Assembly: GCA_020698575.1 (NCBI GenBank)
Contig: CM036247.1
Coordinates: 4,229,976-4,293,975, forward strand
Direction: 5' to 3'
Source of the DNA: Bostrychus sinensis
Taxonomy: Eukaryota > Chordata > Actinopteri > Gobiiformes > Eleotridae
Length of the DNA: 64,000 nucleotides
Shown here: positions 27,501 to 42,400 of the stretch, piece by piece
Layout of the letters: each line of letters starts with the position of its first letter
Numbering within the stretch: the stretch's first letter is position 1
Position numbers and translations under genes: made by a program
The notes under the pieces: generated by a model
Database searches by the model: none
Told to the model about the DNA's origin: nothing
What the model saw: only the letters and a program-made list of their open reading frames with translations

Positions 27501-30500
27501 TGCCCAAAACATACTCAGTTATTACATTTTTTGTCATTTTTTTCATCCAAATTTTCCTATGGGTACAAGTAAATTATGTACGTTTTAGAAAATTATTTTA
27601 GAAAGTACATTTTCCTCTTGTAAATACACACAGATCAAATGTAGTGTTTATTTACAATAGTCGAGTACTGTTCCCATACACGTGCAACAGCCTTGTAACT
27701 TGTAAACAGAAGTGTTAGTCATGCTTCTCTTGCTCTGGTTTACATCAGGTTGTTATAATCTAGAGCTAATACTGCTACTACTAAATCCATCCATCTGTTT
27801 TCCTTTACTTTATTTTATTCTTTATTTGTAGTAAATTTGTTGTTCAAGATTATTTTTATTTTTTTAAGATCATTTTGAACATTAAGAAATATAGTAAAAT
27901 AAATGTAATATGAGTTTATATTGTCATTTTATATTTTATTTTAAAAACAGGCAGCGTATTACGTATCTAATTTTGAATTTGAGTTTCACTGAAAAATGCA
28001 GGAGAATTAGCATTTACAATAAATTATGTTTTTTTATTTACAATTTTAAAGAATTATCAATGCGTATGAGTGAGGGGGGACTCATGATGTGAAAAAAAGA
28101 CCTGGGGGTACATGAAAGAGAAAAGGTTGGATTTATCGACTCAGGACCAGAGTACTGTCAATACTTTTACACATTTAGGAACTGAGATGTTGTTCCTTGT
28201 TACTCAAGTATTTTTAAATGTACTCAAGAAATCGTACTGTTACTTAAAATACAGCTACTGAAGTAGAAGTAAAAATACTCAAGAAAAATAGTAGTTAAGC
28301 AAAAGTAAATATAGAGTACTTTTTAAAGTACTACAACAACTATTTGCAACACTAGTACACCAATTATTTTACTAATACCACCTTTACAACTGTACCACTA
28401 CTCCTAATACTACTTCTACTACTACTACTCCTACTACTACTCCTACTCCTACTACTACTACTACTCCCAGTCTGCCTCTTGCTCTACGTTACATCAGGTT
28501 GTGTGCCACAGTAAACTCTGAACTTTAAACTCCACATCACTGACTCTACAATCTTTAATTACTTACATTACGTTTTATTATGAGTCACTCAGAAAAATTT
28601 CAACCCAGCTCTGTGGAATGAAATGGTAAACAGATGTCCCAGATGTGGCAGCATTTTATTATTGTTTCTCAACCAGTGGGCGTGGGTCATGGGAGGTTAA
28701 ATATAGTTCCTTATTTTGAAACCAAATATATGACATATATAGGCGCGGACTTTACCACACAACCCACACACAAAATACTCATTTAAAATCATGAAAAAAT
28801 TACTTTAAATAATAAAATGTATGTTTTTTCTCCCAGAGGTGGAAGCTTCAAAATACTGATGTACTATAAGTAAAAGTACTCAACAAATATATAAGCTGAG
28901 GAGAAGTACACTGAACAAAATTATAAACCCAACACTTTTGTTTTTGCTCCCACTTTTCATCAGCTGAACTCAAAAATCTAAGACTTTTTCTATGTACACA
29001 AAAGGCCTATTTCTCTCAGTTTTTTTGCTCATTAACAGATTTCAACAGATTTGTGAACAAAATCTGAGAGAACTATGCCTCTTGTGTAGATAGAAAAAGT
29101 CTAAGATCTTTGTGTTGAGCTGATGAAAAATGGGAGCAAAAACAAAAGTGCGGTCTTTACATTTAACCAGACTTTATAGTGAGTACTTACACAAAAATAT
29201 AAAGTACTTTTAAAAATTCTTTGAAAATGCACAGCAAAAATATATATATTTTTTAGCATTACTATTACTATTTTGACTACTATTTTTTTTTTTTTACCAA
29301 ACATTATAAGAAGATGTTATTCTTCATAATTTTGGAGTCATTAGCTTTCTGCGTCAGAAAAACCAGGAACATGATCTGTCTCTGTTTGTTTGTGGAGTCT
29401 GTCGCATTAGATCATTAAAATGGTCATCTATTTTTCAATTTTTTTTTTTGTTTGTTTTACTTTTCCCCTTTATTTAGTGTAAGTTTACAGGCTTTGGGTT
29501 GATCTGGTCTTGGTTTGCCTTGGTCTTGGTCTCGACTTGATCTCAATCCTTAAAAGTTTTGCTCTCAAACCATGAAAGTCTCGGTTCACTCTGGACTCGG
29601 ACTGGTACGATCTTGACTACAACACTAACTATTACTAGTACTACAATTACATTTTACTCGTACTACATTTACAACTGCAGCTACCACCGGAGTCCAACCA
29701 ATGACTGAATGCCCCTCTCTACTGGCAGTGGCTGAGAAGAAAAGAGACAGTGTGAGGAGTAAAATGACCACTTTAGGCTCATTTATTCTCCCATTTCCGC
29801 ACGTAAATAGATCCGACACAGCATTTATACTGCCAACCATTTTCTATGTCAACATGTGTGTTATGTTAAATAAGCAGTAGGGGGCGATGAACGGCAGTCA
29901 AAGATTTTACCAAGATGGAAGAAAAAGAGCAACATTAAGAAAAGTTCAGCCGTTTCTTCTGCTGTGACTGTTGAGCTGTGTTCACCACAGCGCCCCCCAA
30001 TGGTCAGCACATGTACTGCTCTGATCGTTTGTATCCACAAGCTCTGAGAAAACAAACCAACGTACAACAGAATGAAGCCGGACAGAGCGCTCTGTTCATA
30101 TCCAAATGCGTATCTAACGTAGAAGAGAAATGAAGACCTCAAAACCTAGGACTGAGCTGAATCATCTGGGATTGAAACAGGGCTGCACGATATATCGCAA
30201 AATTATCATTATCGCAATATCAGCAAATGCAATATCTGTATCGCAAGAGTCTAAAGATATCGCAATAACGCTGTGGTCTTCCATCTGACAGAGATTTACA
30301 CTGAAGAATCATTTTCCACCAGAGCCTTAAAAGAACATGTGTTGTGACTAAATAAAAATGTTTAAAAAGTCCAGTTTTAGTGGTAATTTAATTAATTTTA
30401 GCCTTTTTAGTTTAGCCGTTTTAATTCTGTCGTTGTTTTGACTTGTAAATACAGAAACTTACATTTTTGTGAAATGTAGTGAATTTAACTTACTATGTTT

Positions 30501-33375
30501 GAAAAGTAGGCTTTATTTTCAAATATCGCAATAATGTTAACACAATTTTCAACATAGTTATCAAATATCGCATTTTTCTCCATATCGTGCAGCCCTAGAT
30601 TGAAACATCTAGTGCTATAAAGTAACGGAAATCAAGTAAAACCGAGTAAAACCAAGTAGTGCTGGTGGCCTTTCCACTCTAAAATTTGCTTGAGTAAAAG
30701 TAGTTGTTTTTTTCCTCCAAAAATGTATTGTATAAAAAATAAAAGTCTATTTTAGAAACTGTATTCAGAAGGTACATTTTGCTATAAAAACACGACCATA
30801 TTTAACCTTTTATTATTACCTTGTGTTGTCAGTAATGATCAGAAAGTGATAGAACTGGAGTAGACCTAACACTGGAGTCAGCACACCTGTGTTATTTGGC
30901 TTAGGTCATGGTGACACTTTCACTTCATTGCATCAGGTAACTCATTCAGCAACTAAAAGTAAAATCCCTTCACAGTAAAAGTGAAAGTTAAGAGGCTGAG
31001 TAAAAGCCTGTTGTTCAGTCATGATTCTCAGCTGGTGGGTCAGGACCTAACAATGTGTCATGGGAAGGTAGTTTCATGGTTCACCTGACTGAAATCTTTA
31101 ATGAAATGTTGCCTCAGAGTGTCAGAAGTAATTTAATTTTCAGGAGTAGTTATCAACATTCTCAGGTACTTTCCTGAGATTTGGAACTGAAAATAGTTTG
31201 TGTCATAAATATTTAGATATGACTTAACCTTTTGGCTCTTTTTTTAGGGTTTTTCAAATGTATTTTTTGCTCTCATTTAGACATTTCTTATGCTAGGGTG
31301 ATGATATTTGTATGTGTATATGTTCACTAATAAATTAATTTTAGAATTTCAGCGTCACAACTGAAAAAACAAAAAACAAAAAAAAAAAACACTGTCTAGA
31401 CAAAAAACTCTCTTTTCGGTCCCACTGACTCACATTAAAATCACTTATTTTCCCTCAGCTGCCGTTCCAATACAGAAATGTTAAATCATGTTAATTCCTC
31501 TGTAACTCTGTCAGTCAGAGGCTAAAAAATACACGAACAAAAACATCACCGCCATTTTCTCAGTGCATTGTGGGAAATAATTGCTTATAATTCCATTGGA
31601 TAACAGTGAGTGTAGCCCCGCCTCTTAGGGCTTTAAGAGGAAGAAGCTGAGTTTCAGACCAAAGTAAAAATGGATTAAATCAGTGTTAGGGCGAATCAGA
31701 GACCTCCCTGCACAAACAAAAACACTTTGTATCTTTAAATAGGAAACATGTTTTATTTACAAATATGTGAAATTATGTAAACAAACTGTATTTAGAGTAA
31801 AAATATAAAAATGAATTCACTTTTGCTCTCTGTGATGAGGACAGGGGTTAATGATCAAAAAACAAAAAATGTTTTTTTCTTCATGTTTTATGTTTTTAAA
31901 TGTGACCCAGTGACCTAAAAGAGAACTGTTTTTTTTAAAGGCGGCCTGAGGGTTAGGAGACATGAGTCTGACATCAGCCTGATGTGGGCAGGAGTCACTG
32001 TGGCTCACCACAAGTTCCCCTTTAACCCTGCGCCACAAACACAGCGCCAACATCTGGAGCCAACAAACATCTGTCTCATTTGGCATGAGTCATGTATAAA
32101 GACACTTTTATTGCATTACCTCAGGTGTAATGCAGCAACTGGCACCGCAGATCTGACACACATTTGTTGTTAAAACTATTGCCTTGACACAATGACTAAT
32201 CCTAATAAAATCCTAATAAACTCCTAATAAAAATAATAGTTCTTTATAAAAATAGAGTAGGTTTTAGCCTGTTAGCAGTGGTCTCGCTTGCTGCTAATCT
32301 CACATCATAGATACAAAAGTTATTTTTCCAAATGATACATCAGATTTGACTGAAAATCAAGCTTATGTGGGATTCATTAAGTAAGGGAGCTACTTCGAAA
32401 ATGGTTAATAGTTATATTGTTCTGGCTAGAGACTCATGTTCTAATGCTACTGCAGCTGCCACTACTACAAAATATAGAACTGCCAGTACTACCATTTTTT
32501 TCTCCTGAAATTTAAGACCTTTTTAAGACTTTTTAATGCCATTTAGAATAAAATTTAATGCCAAGATTGCTGACAAAAGAACAATAATCTTTAAAAACTG
32601 TACGCTAATAAATATCAGTGTTACTCTTTGAAACTCACTGGTTTTATTTTAGAAGTCTAACACAGGTGAAATAACTCCAGTTCTGCATTAAAAATCTCAA
32701 AATGGAATCATAAACTCCAGTGGTAACAGCATTTACTGTGTTGTGAGGTTGTTTTTTTTGCAACATTATGCAGCCATATAAACAGTAGAGTTAGCTTCAA
32801 AAACTAAATAAAAGCACATTTGAGTGGCTTTATGAAATTTATAAAACCACTACTGATGGAATTCATTCTCATCCAACTCACAAAAAGCCAGACTTCTCTG
32901 TTGTTACTTACAAAGTATTGATCTAAAATATATTTTTGACAAGAACAACACTAAAAAACTTGACTTAGACGTCCCGATTTGACAATTTAAGATCTGATGA
33001 ACAAAATTTAAAACCTGCCCAAACGATTTAATACTTTAAAGCTTTGATTTCGGCAACATCAAATGTAATAACTTTTTAATACTTTTAAGACCTTGGGGCT
33101 GCCCTGTTCAGTCATGCTAATGCTGCCCACCTTACTACAGAAACTACACACAAAATACTTTTATAATAAATATGATAATAATATAATACATTTTTATTAT
33201 ATAGAGTGAAGCCTAAAATTATTCATACCCCTGGCAAATTCTGACTTAAAGTTACTTTCATTCAAACAACAAGGTTTTTTTTGACCGGAAAAGACACAAA
33301 AGATAAAAGATCTCCCAAAAAAAGATCTCCCAAAAGATAATAAGACGATATCATTGTGGAAAAAAAATATTTTTC

Positions 33376-33413
<38 letters not shown>

Positions 33414-36400
33414 TTTGAACAAAAAGTGACATGTTGGTTGAATGAAAGTAACTTTAAGCCAGAATTTGCCAGGGGTATGAATAATTTCGGGCTTCACTGT
33501 ATACATATAAAACAAACAAACAAACAAAAAATACTTGAGTGATAGTATTTTTTTCTTCCAAAAAGTACTCATTAGTACTCATATTACTAGTACTACAGTT
33601 ACAACAAATAGAACACTGTTGTGATTGAATTATATTACATTAATTATATTATAAGGATTATGTGCAAGTGCGAGATAGGGCTAAAAACTCCCGTCACAAC
33701 AAGCAGATGAGTTTCAGAGACCAGACGTCAGGTCTGACTCGTGACCTGTGTGATGTGGAAATGAGTGACAGTCAGTTTATTTTTCACAAGAACAAAGTCT
33801 GAGGCAATAACAAAAACAATCAAATAAAACAGGAATAAACCAGAACTAAACCAGAACTAAACCAGAAGCAACTGTGGAGGGACTCAGTACAGTAGTAGTA
33901 GTAGTAGCAGCAGTAGATGTAGTAGTAGTAATAGAATTTATAGCAGTAGTAGTCATAGCAGTAGATGCAGTAGTAGTAGTAATAGTAGTAGTAGTAATAG
34001 AAGTAATAGTAGTAGTAGTCAAAGCAGTAGATGTAGTAGTAGTAGTATTAGAAGTAATAGTAATGGTATTAGTAGCAGTAGGTGTAGTAGTAGTAGTAGT
34101 AGTAGAAGTAATAATAGTAATAGTAGTAGCAGAAGTAGATTTAGTAGTAGTAATAGAAGTTATAGTAGCAGTAGATGCAGTAGTACTAGCAATAGCAGTA
34201 GTTGTAGCAATAATAATAGTAGTAGTAGTAGCAGCAGTAGCAGTAGTAGTAACAGTGGTTGTAGTAGCAGTAGTAGTAGTAGTAGTGGTTGTAGTAGCAG
34301 TAGCAGTAACAGTGGTTGTAGTAGCAGTAGTAGTAGTAGTAGTAGTGGTTGTAGTAGCAGTAGTAGTAGCAGTAGTAGTAACAGTGGTTGCAGTAGCAGC
34401 AGTAGCAGAAGTGCTAAACAGATTTTGCATCACAAAAATCTACTTTCTAAAGTAATTAGTACTTAAGTAGCCTCTTTCTGAATACTTTTACTTCTGCTTC
34501 ATTATTGTTAAGTATCAGTTTTAGTTTGAGTACTTCTCTCATTTCCACATAAAACTAATCTTACTATCTCAGAATTTCTATAGAAACTTCCGCAGTCTTA
34601 TCTCTGTTCAGATGTAAAAAAAAGTCAGTGGGCGGGGCTTGTAACTGATCTGGAAACAGTTTCATCAGGACCATGAGAAAACAGAAGAGGGATGTTTTAG
34701 TCTGACTCACTTTAGTCTGAGTCTGGTTTATTTGAACTCTTTCAGGGAAACTTTCATGAATCATTCACTACTCACCGATGTAAAAGATTAACTGAAGCTT
34801 AATGTTTAGTCAAGGTTTAGAGCAAATGTGTGACACTGAAACTGTGAGCCATTTAAAAACAAAAATAAAAACGTAAAAATGTAAAAATTGTGTTATAAGT
34901 CTGTAAAGATTTACAAGTTAGAAGTAATACAATCAGTAGTTGTAGTAGAAGTAGCAGTGGAAGTAGAAGCCGTAGTAATACCAGTAATAGTAGTAAAGGT
35001 AGTAGTAGTAGAAGTAGTAGCATTTGCTGCAGTAGTAGTAGTAGTATCAAGAGAGGTTGCAGTAGTAGTAACAACTGTATTAGTAGTAGCAGTAGAAAAA
35101 GTAGTAATAGTAGGAATTGCAGTGGTAATAGTGTACAGATTTTTTACATTATTTTAGGTTTAAATGTATGTAGCAGTAGTAGTAAATGTAGTAGTAGTAG
35201 CAGTAGTAGTAGTAGCAGTAGTAGTAGTAATAGTAGTAGTTGCAGTAGTAGTAGAAGTAGCAGTAGTAGTAGTAGTTGCAGTAGTAGTAGTATTAACTGT
35301 AGTAGCAGTAGTATTAAATGTAGTAGCAGTAGTATTAAATGTAGTAGCAGTAGTATTAAATGTAGTAGCAGGAGTAGTTGCAGTAGTAGTAGTATTAAAT
35401 GTAGCAGTAGTAGTAGTAGCAGTAGTATTAAATGTAGTAGTTGTAGTAGCAGTAGTATTAAATGTAGTAGTAGTAGTAGCAGTAGTATTAAATGTAGTAG
35501 CAGTAGTAGTAGAAGTAGCAGTAGTAGTATTAAATGTAGTAGTAGTATTAAATGTAGTAGCAGGAGTAGTTGCAGTAGTAGTAGTATTAAATGTAGTAGC
35601 AGGAGTAGTTGCAGTAGCAGTAGTTGTAGTAGCAGTAGTATTAAATGTAGTAGCAGTAGTATTAAATGTAGTAGCAGTAGTATTAAATGTAGTAGTAGTA
35701 GTATTAAATGTAGTAGCAGGAGTAGTTGCAGTAGTAGTAGTAGTAAATGTAGTAGCAGGAGTAGTTGCAGTAGCAGTAGTTGTAGTAGCAGTAGTATTAA
35801 ATATTAAATGTAGTAGCAGTAGTATTAAATGTAGTAGTAGTAGTATTAAATGTAGTAGTAGTATTAAATGTAGTAGCAGTAGTATTAAATGTAGTAGTAG
35901 TAGTATTAAATGTAGTAGCAGGAGTAGTTGCAGTAGTAGTAGTATTAAATGTAGTAGTAGTAGTAGTTGCAGTAGTAGTAGTATTAACTGTAGTAGCAGT
36001 AGTATTAAATGTAGTAGTAGTAGTAGTTGCAGTAGTAGTAGTATTAACTGTAGTAGCAGTAGTATTAAATGTAGTAGTAGTAGTATTAAATGTAGTAGCA
36101 GGAGTAGTTGCAGTAGTAGTAGTATTAAATGTAGCAGTAGTAGTAGTAGCAGTAGTATTAAATGTAGTAGTTGTAGTAGCAGTAGTATTAAATGTAGTAG
36201 TAGTAGTAGCAGTAGTATTAAATGTAGTAGCAGTAGTAGTAGAAGTAGCAGTAGTAGTATTAAATGTAGTAGTAGTATTAAATGTAGTAGCAGGAGTAGT
36301 TGCAGTAGTAGTAGTATTAAATGTAGTAGCAGGAGTAGTTGCAGTAGCAGTAGTTGTAGTAGCAGTAGTATTAAATGTAGTAGCAGTAGTATTAAATGTA

Positions 36401-39400
36401 GTAGCAGTAGTATTAAATGTAGTAGTAGTAGTATTAAATGTAGTAGCAGGAGTAGTTGCAGTAGTAGTAGTAGTAAATGTAGTAGCAGGAGTAGTTGCAG
36501 TAGCAGTAGTTGTAGTAGCAGTAGTATTAAATATTAAATGTAGTAGCAGTAGTATTAAATGTAGTAGTAGTAGTATTAAATGTAGTAGTAGTATTAAATG
36601 TAGTAGCAGTAGTATTAAATGTAGTAGTAGTAGTATTAAATGTAGTAGCAGGAGTAGTTGCAGTAGTAGTAGTATTAAATGTAGTAGTAGTAGTAGTTGC
36701 AGTAGTAGTAGTATTAAATGTAGTAGTAGTAGTATTAAATGTAGTAGTAGTAGTATTAAATGTAGTAGCAGGAGTAGTTGCAGTAGTAGTAGTATTAAAT
36801 GTAGTAGTAGTAGTAGTTGCAGTAGTAGTAGTATTAAATGTAGTAGCAGGAGTAGTTGCAGTAGCAGTAGTTGTAGTAGCAGTAGTATTAAATGTAGTAG
36901 TAGTAGTATTAAATGTAGCAGTAGTAGTAGTAGCAGTAGTTGTAGTAGCAGTAGTATTAAATATTAAATGTAGTAGCAGTAGTATTAAATGTAGTAGTAG
37001 TAGTATTAAATGTAGTAGCAGGAGTAGTTGCAGTAGTAGTAGTATTAAATGTAGTAGTAGTAGTAGTTGCAGTAGTAGTAGTATTAAATGTAGTAGCAGT
37101 AGTAATACTTCTGTCACAATTTTAGGGCTTTAAATCTTTCATTGTGTGATACAAAAACTAATTTGATTTTAAAATAAACTAAAAATAAAAATCAAAAACG
37201 GACAAAACCATGCTAAAAATAAAACTGAATGGGGATAAAATTCGACGTAAACTCAGAATTTAACCAGTGCCAATCATCGTTAGAACTAACTTTATATCAT
37301 GTCCCAGCTCCTGCAGGGGGTCCAAACTATGGTCCAGGGCCCAAATAAAGGCCCTTGGGATTGCCAGAGGTGGTACTTTTAAAGCAGAACTCTGTAACTC
37401 TGCTCGTTTCTTAGCTGTTTAGCCTCATGTTCCTCTCTGGAGCTCCCCCTACAGTTCGGAGTAAGGCACTGTCGTAAACACTCACAGGTCCAGTTAACTC
37501 CTGTGTGACCCTTCGCTTGACTTTACTTTTGTTTTTAATTTTCCCCTCCTCGTATCTCAAAGCCTTTTTCTGCCACTGAGCCGCTCTTCCATAACAAAAA
37601 TCAAGAAATAAACACATTGCTAGCTTGTTTTTTTTGGCTCTAACTGTGATGTGCTGCTTTCTCACGAGACTCGAGATTTCTGTGGGCTGCAGCACGCTTC
37701 TTTCACCCCACAACAACTTTTTTTTTTTCATCACACAGACTCCCATTTTGTTTAAAAACATACTGCTTTAACCTCTTTAGCCTATGGCCTTTTTTTGACA
37801 GATTCTCTGAAATGAATTTTACATAGGACCCAGAGGTTTTATCGGCATTTACTAAGTCTACATGGATGATTGCTGTCAGAGTAAGGTAAGACTTGGACTC
37901 TAGATGTGTTATTACAGATATATATGCTTCTGGGAAAACGTAAATGACAATAAAACACAACAGTTTCATTTCTGCCTGACAAAAAATACCAATTTATAAC
38001 AGTAAATCCCCTCTAAAAAGCAACAGAAGCCTAAAGAAACAAGGAATGAAAAAAATGCATCATATTGTTACTTGGGGAAAGTTTGGTGCAGGTGTATGGC
38101 GTGTGTGTGTTCATATTAGCGTGCCCTATACCGAAAAACAAAAGGCCCCAGCGACGGGGGCTGCACCCGCCGGTTTGTATGTGCATAGATGTCTTCCTCT
38201 TCTTCTCTGACCTAGTGGTGTTGGCTAGTGGGGCCAAAAAAATTTAGTTCAGCCATACTTTGTGCCTGTCCTTGTTGCCTGGATAAAGACGAGGTTGTGG
38301 AAGGGCACAATACACAATACACAATACACAATACACAATACACAATACACACAGTACCAGGCAAATAGAAACAGCTTTATCTGTCATTTTCTAAGCTAAC
38401 TAAAAAGTGATGTGTAAGTCCTCTTATAGCCTGGTGCTTTCCCATAAACATTCTTTTTAACCAGACTCTCCTCCCATTACTCATGTATTACTCATGTATT
38501 ACATTTATTACTCACTTTCACTCCCTACAGCCAAGTTTCACTCCACTGTGCAGTTATTACATCAGGTACTTTACATTTATTCACATTTACCTTCAGTCCA
38601 GTTGCTCCGTGACCTCCGGGTTCACCTGGATAACCCTGAACAACAAACACTGCTTTAGAAATCATGACAACAAAACTCTGGCAACGAAATATATTACATT
38701 ATCAATATTATAAAGATGTTATAAAGATGTCCAAGTTCATATTAGAAGTAGCAGTAGTGGTAATAGTAAGAGTAGTGGTAGTAATTGGCGTAGTAATAAT
38801 AGTAGTAGTAATAGTAATAGTGGTAGTAATAGTAGTAATAATAGTAGTAGTAATAGTAGTAGTGGTAATAGTAATATTAGTGGTAGTAATATAAGTAATA
38901 ATAATAGCAGTAGTAATAGGAGTAGTAATAATAGTAGTGGTATTAGTAGTAGTAGTATTAATAGTAGTAGTGATAGCAGTAGTAGTAGTAGTAGTGGTAG
39001 TAATAATATTAGTAGTAGTGGTAGTAATAGAAGTACAAAAATAGTAGTAGTAATAGTAGTGTAGTAATAGAATAATCATGGTAGTTGTAATAGTAATGGT
39101 AGTAATAACAGTAGTAATAATAGTAGTAATAATAGTAGTATTAGTAATAGCAGTAGTGGTAATAGTAATATTAGTGGTAGTAATATAAGTAATAATAATA
39201 GCAGTAATAATAGGAGTAGTAATAATAGTAGTGGTATTAGTAGTAGTAGTATTAATAGTAGTAGTAATAGCAGTAGTAGTAGTAGTAGTGGTAGTAATAA
39301 TATTAGTAGTAGTGGTAGTAATAACAGTAGTAATAATAGTAGTAATAGTAGTGGTAGTAATAGAAGTAAAAAAAATAGTAGTAGTAATAGTAGTGTAGTA

Positions 39401-42400
39401 ATAGAATAATCATGGTAGTTGTAATAGTAATGGTAGTAATAACAGTAGTAGTAATAGTAGTAGTAATAGTAGTAGTAATAGTAGTAAGTAGAAGAAGCAG
39501 TAGTAGTGATAGTTGCAAAGTAATAGTCGTGGTAGTAGTACTGAAAGCAGTAGCAGCTGTAATACTAGTAGTAGTAGTAGTAGTGCAGTAGTAGTAGAGT
39601 AGCAATAATAGCTGAAATTCCAATAGTATTTAATATAGTAGTAGTGGTAGTAGTAGCAGTACTACTAGTGATAGTAGTAGTATTAAATGTAGTAGCAGTA
39701 ACAACAGTTTGAGTTCTTGTCTCATGAGTTAAATAAGCCTCACGTTGTATCCTCTGTCTCCGACGTCTCCTCTGAATCCTGGAGCTCCGGTTTTTCCCTG
39801 GATCACATCATCAGTAAATCACAACACTTCATCTCAAATTATTATAAAATCAAAGTCATCACTGAAACTCACCTTTGGTCCGTCTTTACCCTGCGGACCC
39901 TCTTTGCCCTCATTTCCAGAAGATCCCTGCACAAAACACACAAACAGTTTAAAGGTCTCATATTCGGCTTCCTTCTGAAACAGTGTTGGACTCCTCTGCT
40001 TTAGTATTTCAGGTTTTATAACTTTATAATTTAAAATAATTTATCTGTGGAAAACTTCTTCTGTTGGGAGCTGTTACTGTGACTCTGCAGAGAACGCTTG
40101 GATTAGGTGTCTGTGCTGGCAATGATGGGGACGGACAGAGCATAAAATGGCTAATTAGCACGGCTGTTAGCGACATGAAGCTAACAGACAGATAAATGAG
40201 CTGAGTGCTTCATAGGTTTAAGGCTGAAATGATCAGAACGAGTCCGGAGACGGTATCTGGGCTTTAGAAACGCGCAGGAGCACTTCCTGGTTTCACGTGT
40301 CTATGTAGAGCTGTGAGACCGAGCGTTTTCAGCTCTGGAGAAGGGCAGCGCCTCAGCATACAGGATTACTCAAACAGAATCCTACTGCAGGTCTGTTTTT
40401 GAGGAGGAGACCACATTAGAACAGGGTTAAAGACAGGAAAAGTAAGAGACCTTTAAATTATATCACTTTAGTACACGTGTTTGTAAGCATATAGCATTTT
40501 TACAATGTCTCTGTGAAAATGAGTTTATATTCCAATTCTATTATCCAAAATCTAGTGTGCCAATAGAGCAAGCTTTAACTTAATTATATACACAAGTGCA
40601 CCCCTGCTGGCTAGTTTGCACATTTCACTTTTTGTAAATCAAACTAAAATGAATAAAAAAACAAAAAAACAAATGTAAAATTACTAAAACGTTTTGTGTG
40701 GGTTAAATAATAAAGAATTATTACCTTCACACCTTTCCCTCCTTTGGGCCCCGGAGCTCCGGCGTCTCCTGAAGGGCCCTGAAACAAGACACAAGAAGTA
40801 CTCAAACTCAGTACTCAGGTAAAAGTACTGTTACTTCAACAAAGTAGTACTTAAGTAGGAAGTACTGTGTGTGACTACTGTTACCACTACACTGTAAAAA
40901 AACAAAAAAACAAAAACAACAAACTGTAACATTTACGGTAAAATATTGGCAGCGGTTGTTGCCAGAATTTTACCGTAAAAAAAATCTGGTGACAGTTTAA
41001 AACTTTTAGATTAAGCTAAGCACTTTTCCTGCCTCGTCTTTGTGACTCAGTGTTTCTGATCCACATGAAAAAAATTGTTTTATGGTACTGTAATCGAAAA
41101 AGGAAAGTAACTCAAAGTAAAGTTTTATATATTTTTTACAGCACTGGTAACCACAGCTGCAATGATTTTTCTGTAAATTTTACAGTTTTTTGTTTTTTTT
41201 TACAATGTGATGCTACTATTACTAACCGTCCTGCAGCCCTAACTTTTTAGTCACACCTTTCGCTCTAAGCATAAAAAAATTCACCATTAAAGACTGCCAT
41301 AGAAAAAAATTCTAATAGTCAGTAATTAATTTTTTTTTCATGGTTACAATGATTAACTTCAGTCCTCATCATACACAACAAAAATAATTCTGTTTATGAA
41401 ATTTAACCCCTTACATTCCAGTTTGTGTGGTGCAGACACATCCAGCACAAACCTCTGCCTCTGCTCAGTCTGGGACCTTTTTCTACTTTGTCCTGATGTG
41501 CACATCTCTGTAAGAACTACATTTTGGATTTGTGCTCACGCAAACACAAACAAACTCATTTCTCAACAAACACTTTCACACCAATTTATGACAACCCTAA
41601 AACTCACCCAAATCATTTTAGTTCAAAAAATCTTTTTATTTGCCTTGTAGGCTTGATCATTTATGTGGCCATCTCCAAATTTATACCTCTGTCTACCATA
41701 TATGGGGGAAATGGCGCCACCTAGTAAAAACAATAAAAACTAAAATTCCAATCCCTCGCTATCATGAATCCATGAAATACTTGATAAAAATTTGGAATTA
41801 TATTGCAGTGACAGTGTATAATAAAAATGTTGTTTTAATGGGAGTCAATGGCACAAAAAATGTCTTGCGGTAAAGGTGTGACTATTTTAGACACCTTTTT
41901 AAGAGGATATTTTTGAAAAAAAAAAAAAAAAATCCTGAAATCTGAAAATTCATCCAAAAATACACACCTGAGGCAAATTCTATACCATTTGTATCGACAC
42001 AGCAAAAGTTATCCTCAAAAAACAGCTGCAAAACATCAAAAAATGTCTTTAGGAGGGCTAATACCACTTATCCAACAACTGTTTCTACTGCTACCACTGC
42101 TGCTACTATTACTACTACTTTGCCATGTAGAAAAAATGACTTGATTTAGATATTTTAAAAAGTTGCTGGAGAAAAAGTAGTTCTTCTTTTTTATGTTCTG
42201 AAACAGTTTTTTTAATTTTTAGATGTACTTTTTTTATTGAAACAAATCGTGTTGTGGTCATGAGTTTGGCCACAGCTGAAGCCTTTAAACTCCTAACAGA
42301 GAGATTTTTTTCAAAAATGGGGAAAATGAATGAGAAAGTGTCTTCAAAAACCAAGACGTGGGTTTCACTGTCAAGCTGCACTTTCAGCTAAGTGTCAAGG

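Noticed and set aside
32007..32025. Possible collagen exon between GGCGCAG and GTGAGC on the minus strand
   Set aside because: 19 nt, and a TAA falls in the frame that would keep phase 0; no Gly-X-Y register.
33846..37117. Frames up to 457 codons, Val- or Ser-rich or Thr-rich
   Set aside because: Products of GTA/TAG arrays; the protein is pure repeat in every frame.
38664..39623. Frames rich in Val/Ile or Thr
   Set aside because: Same cause: TAG/TAA trinucleotide array.
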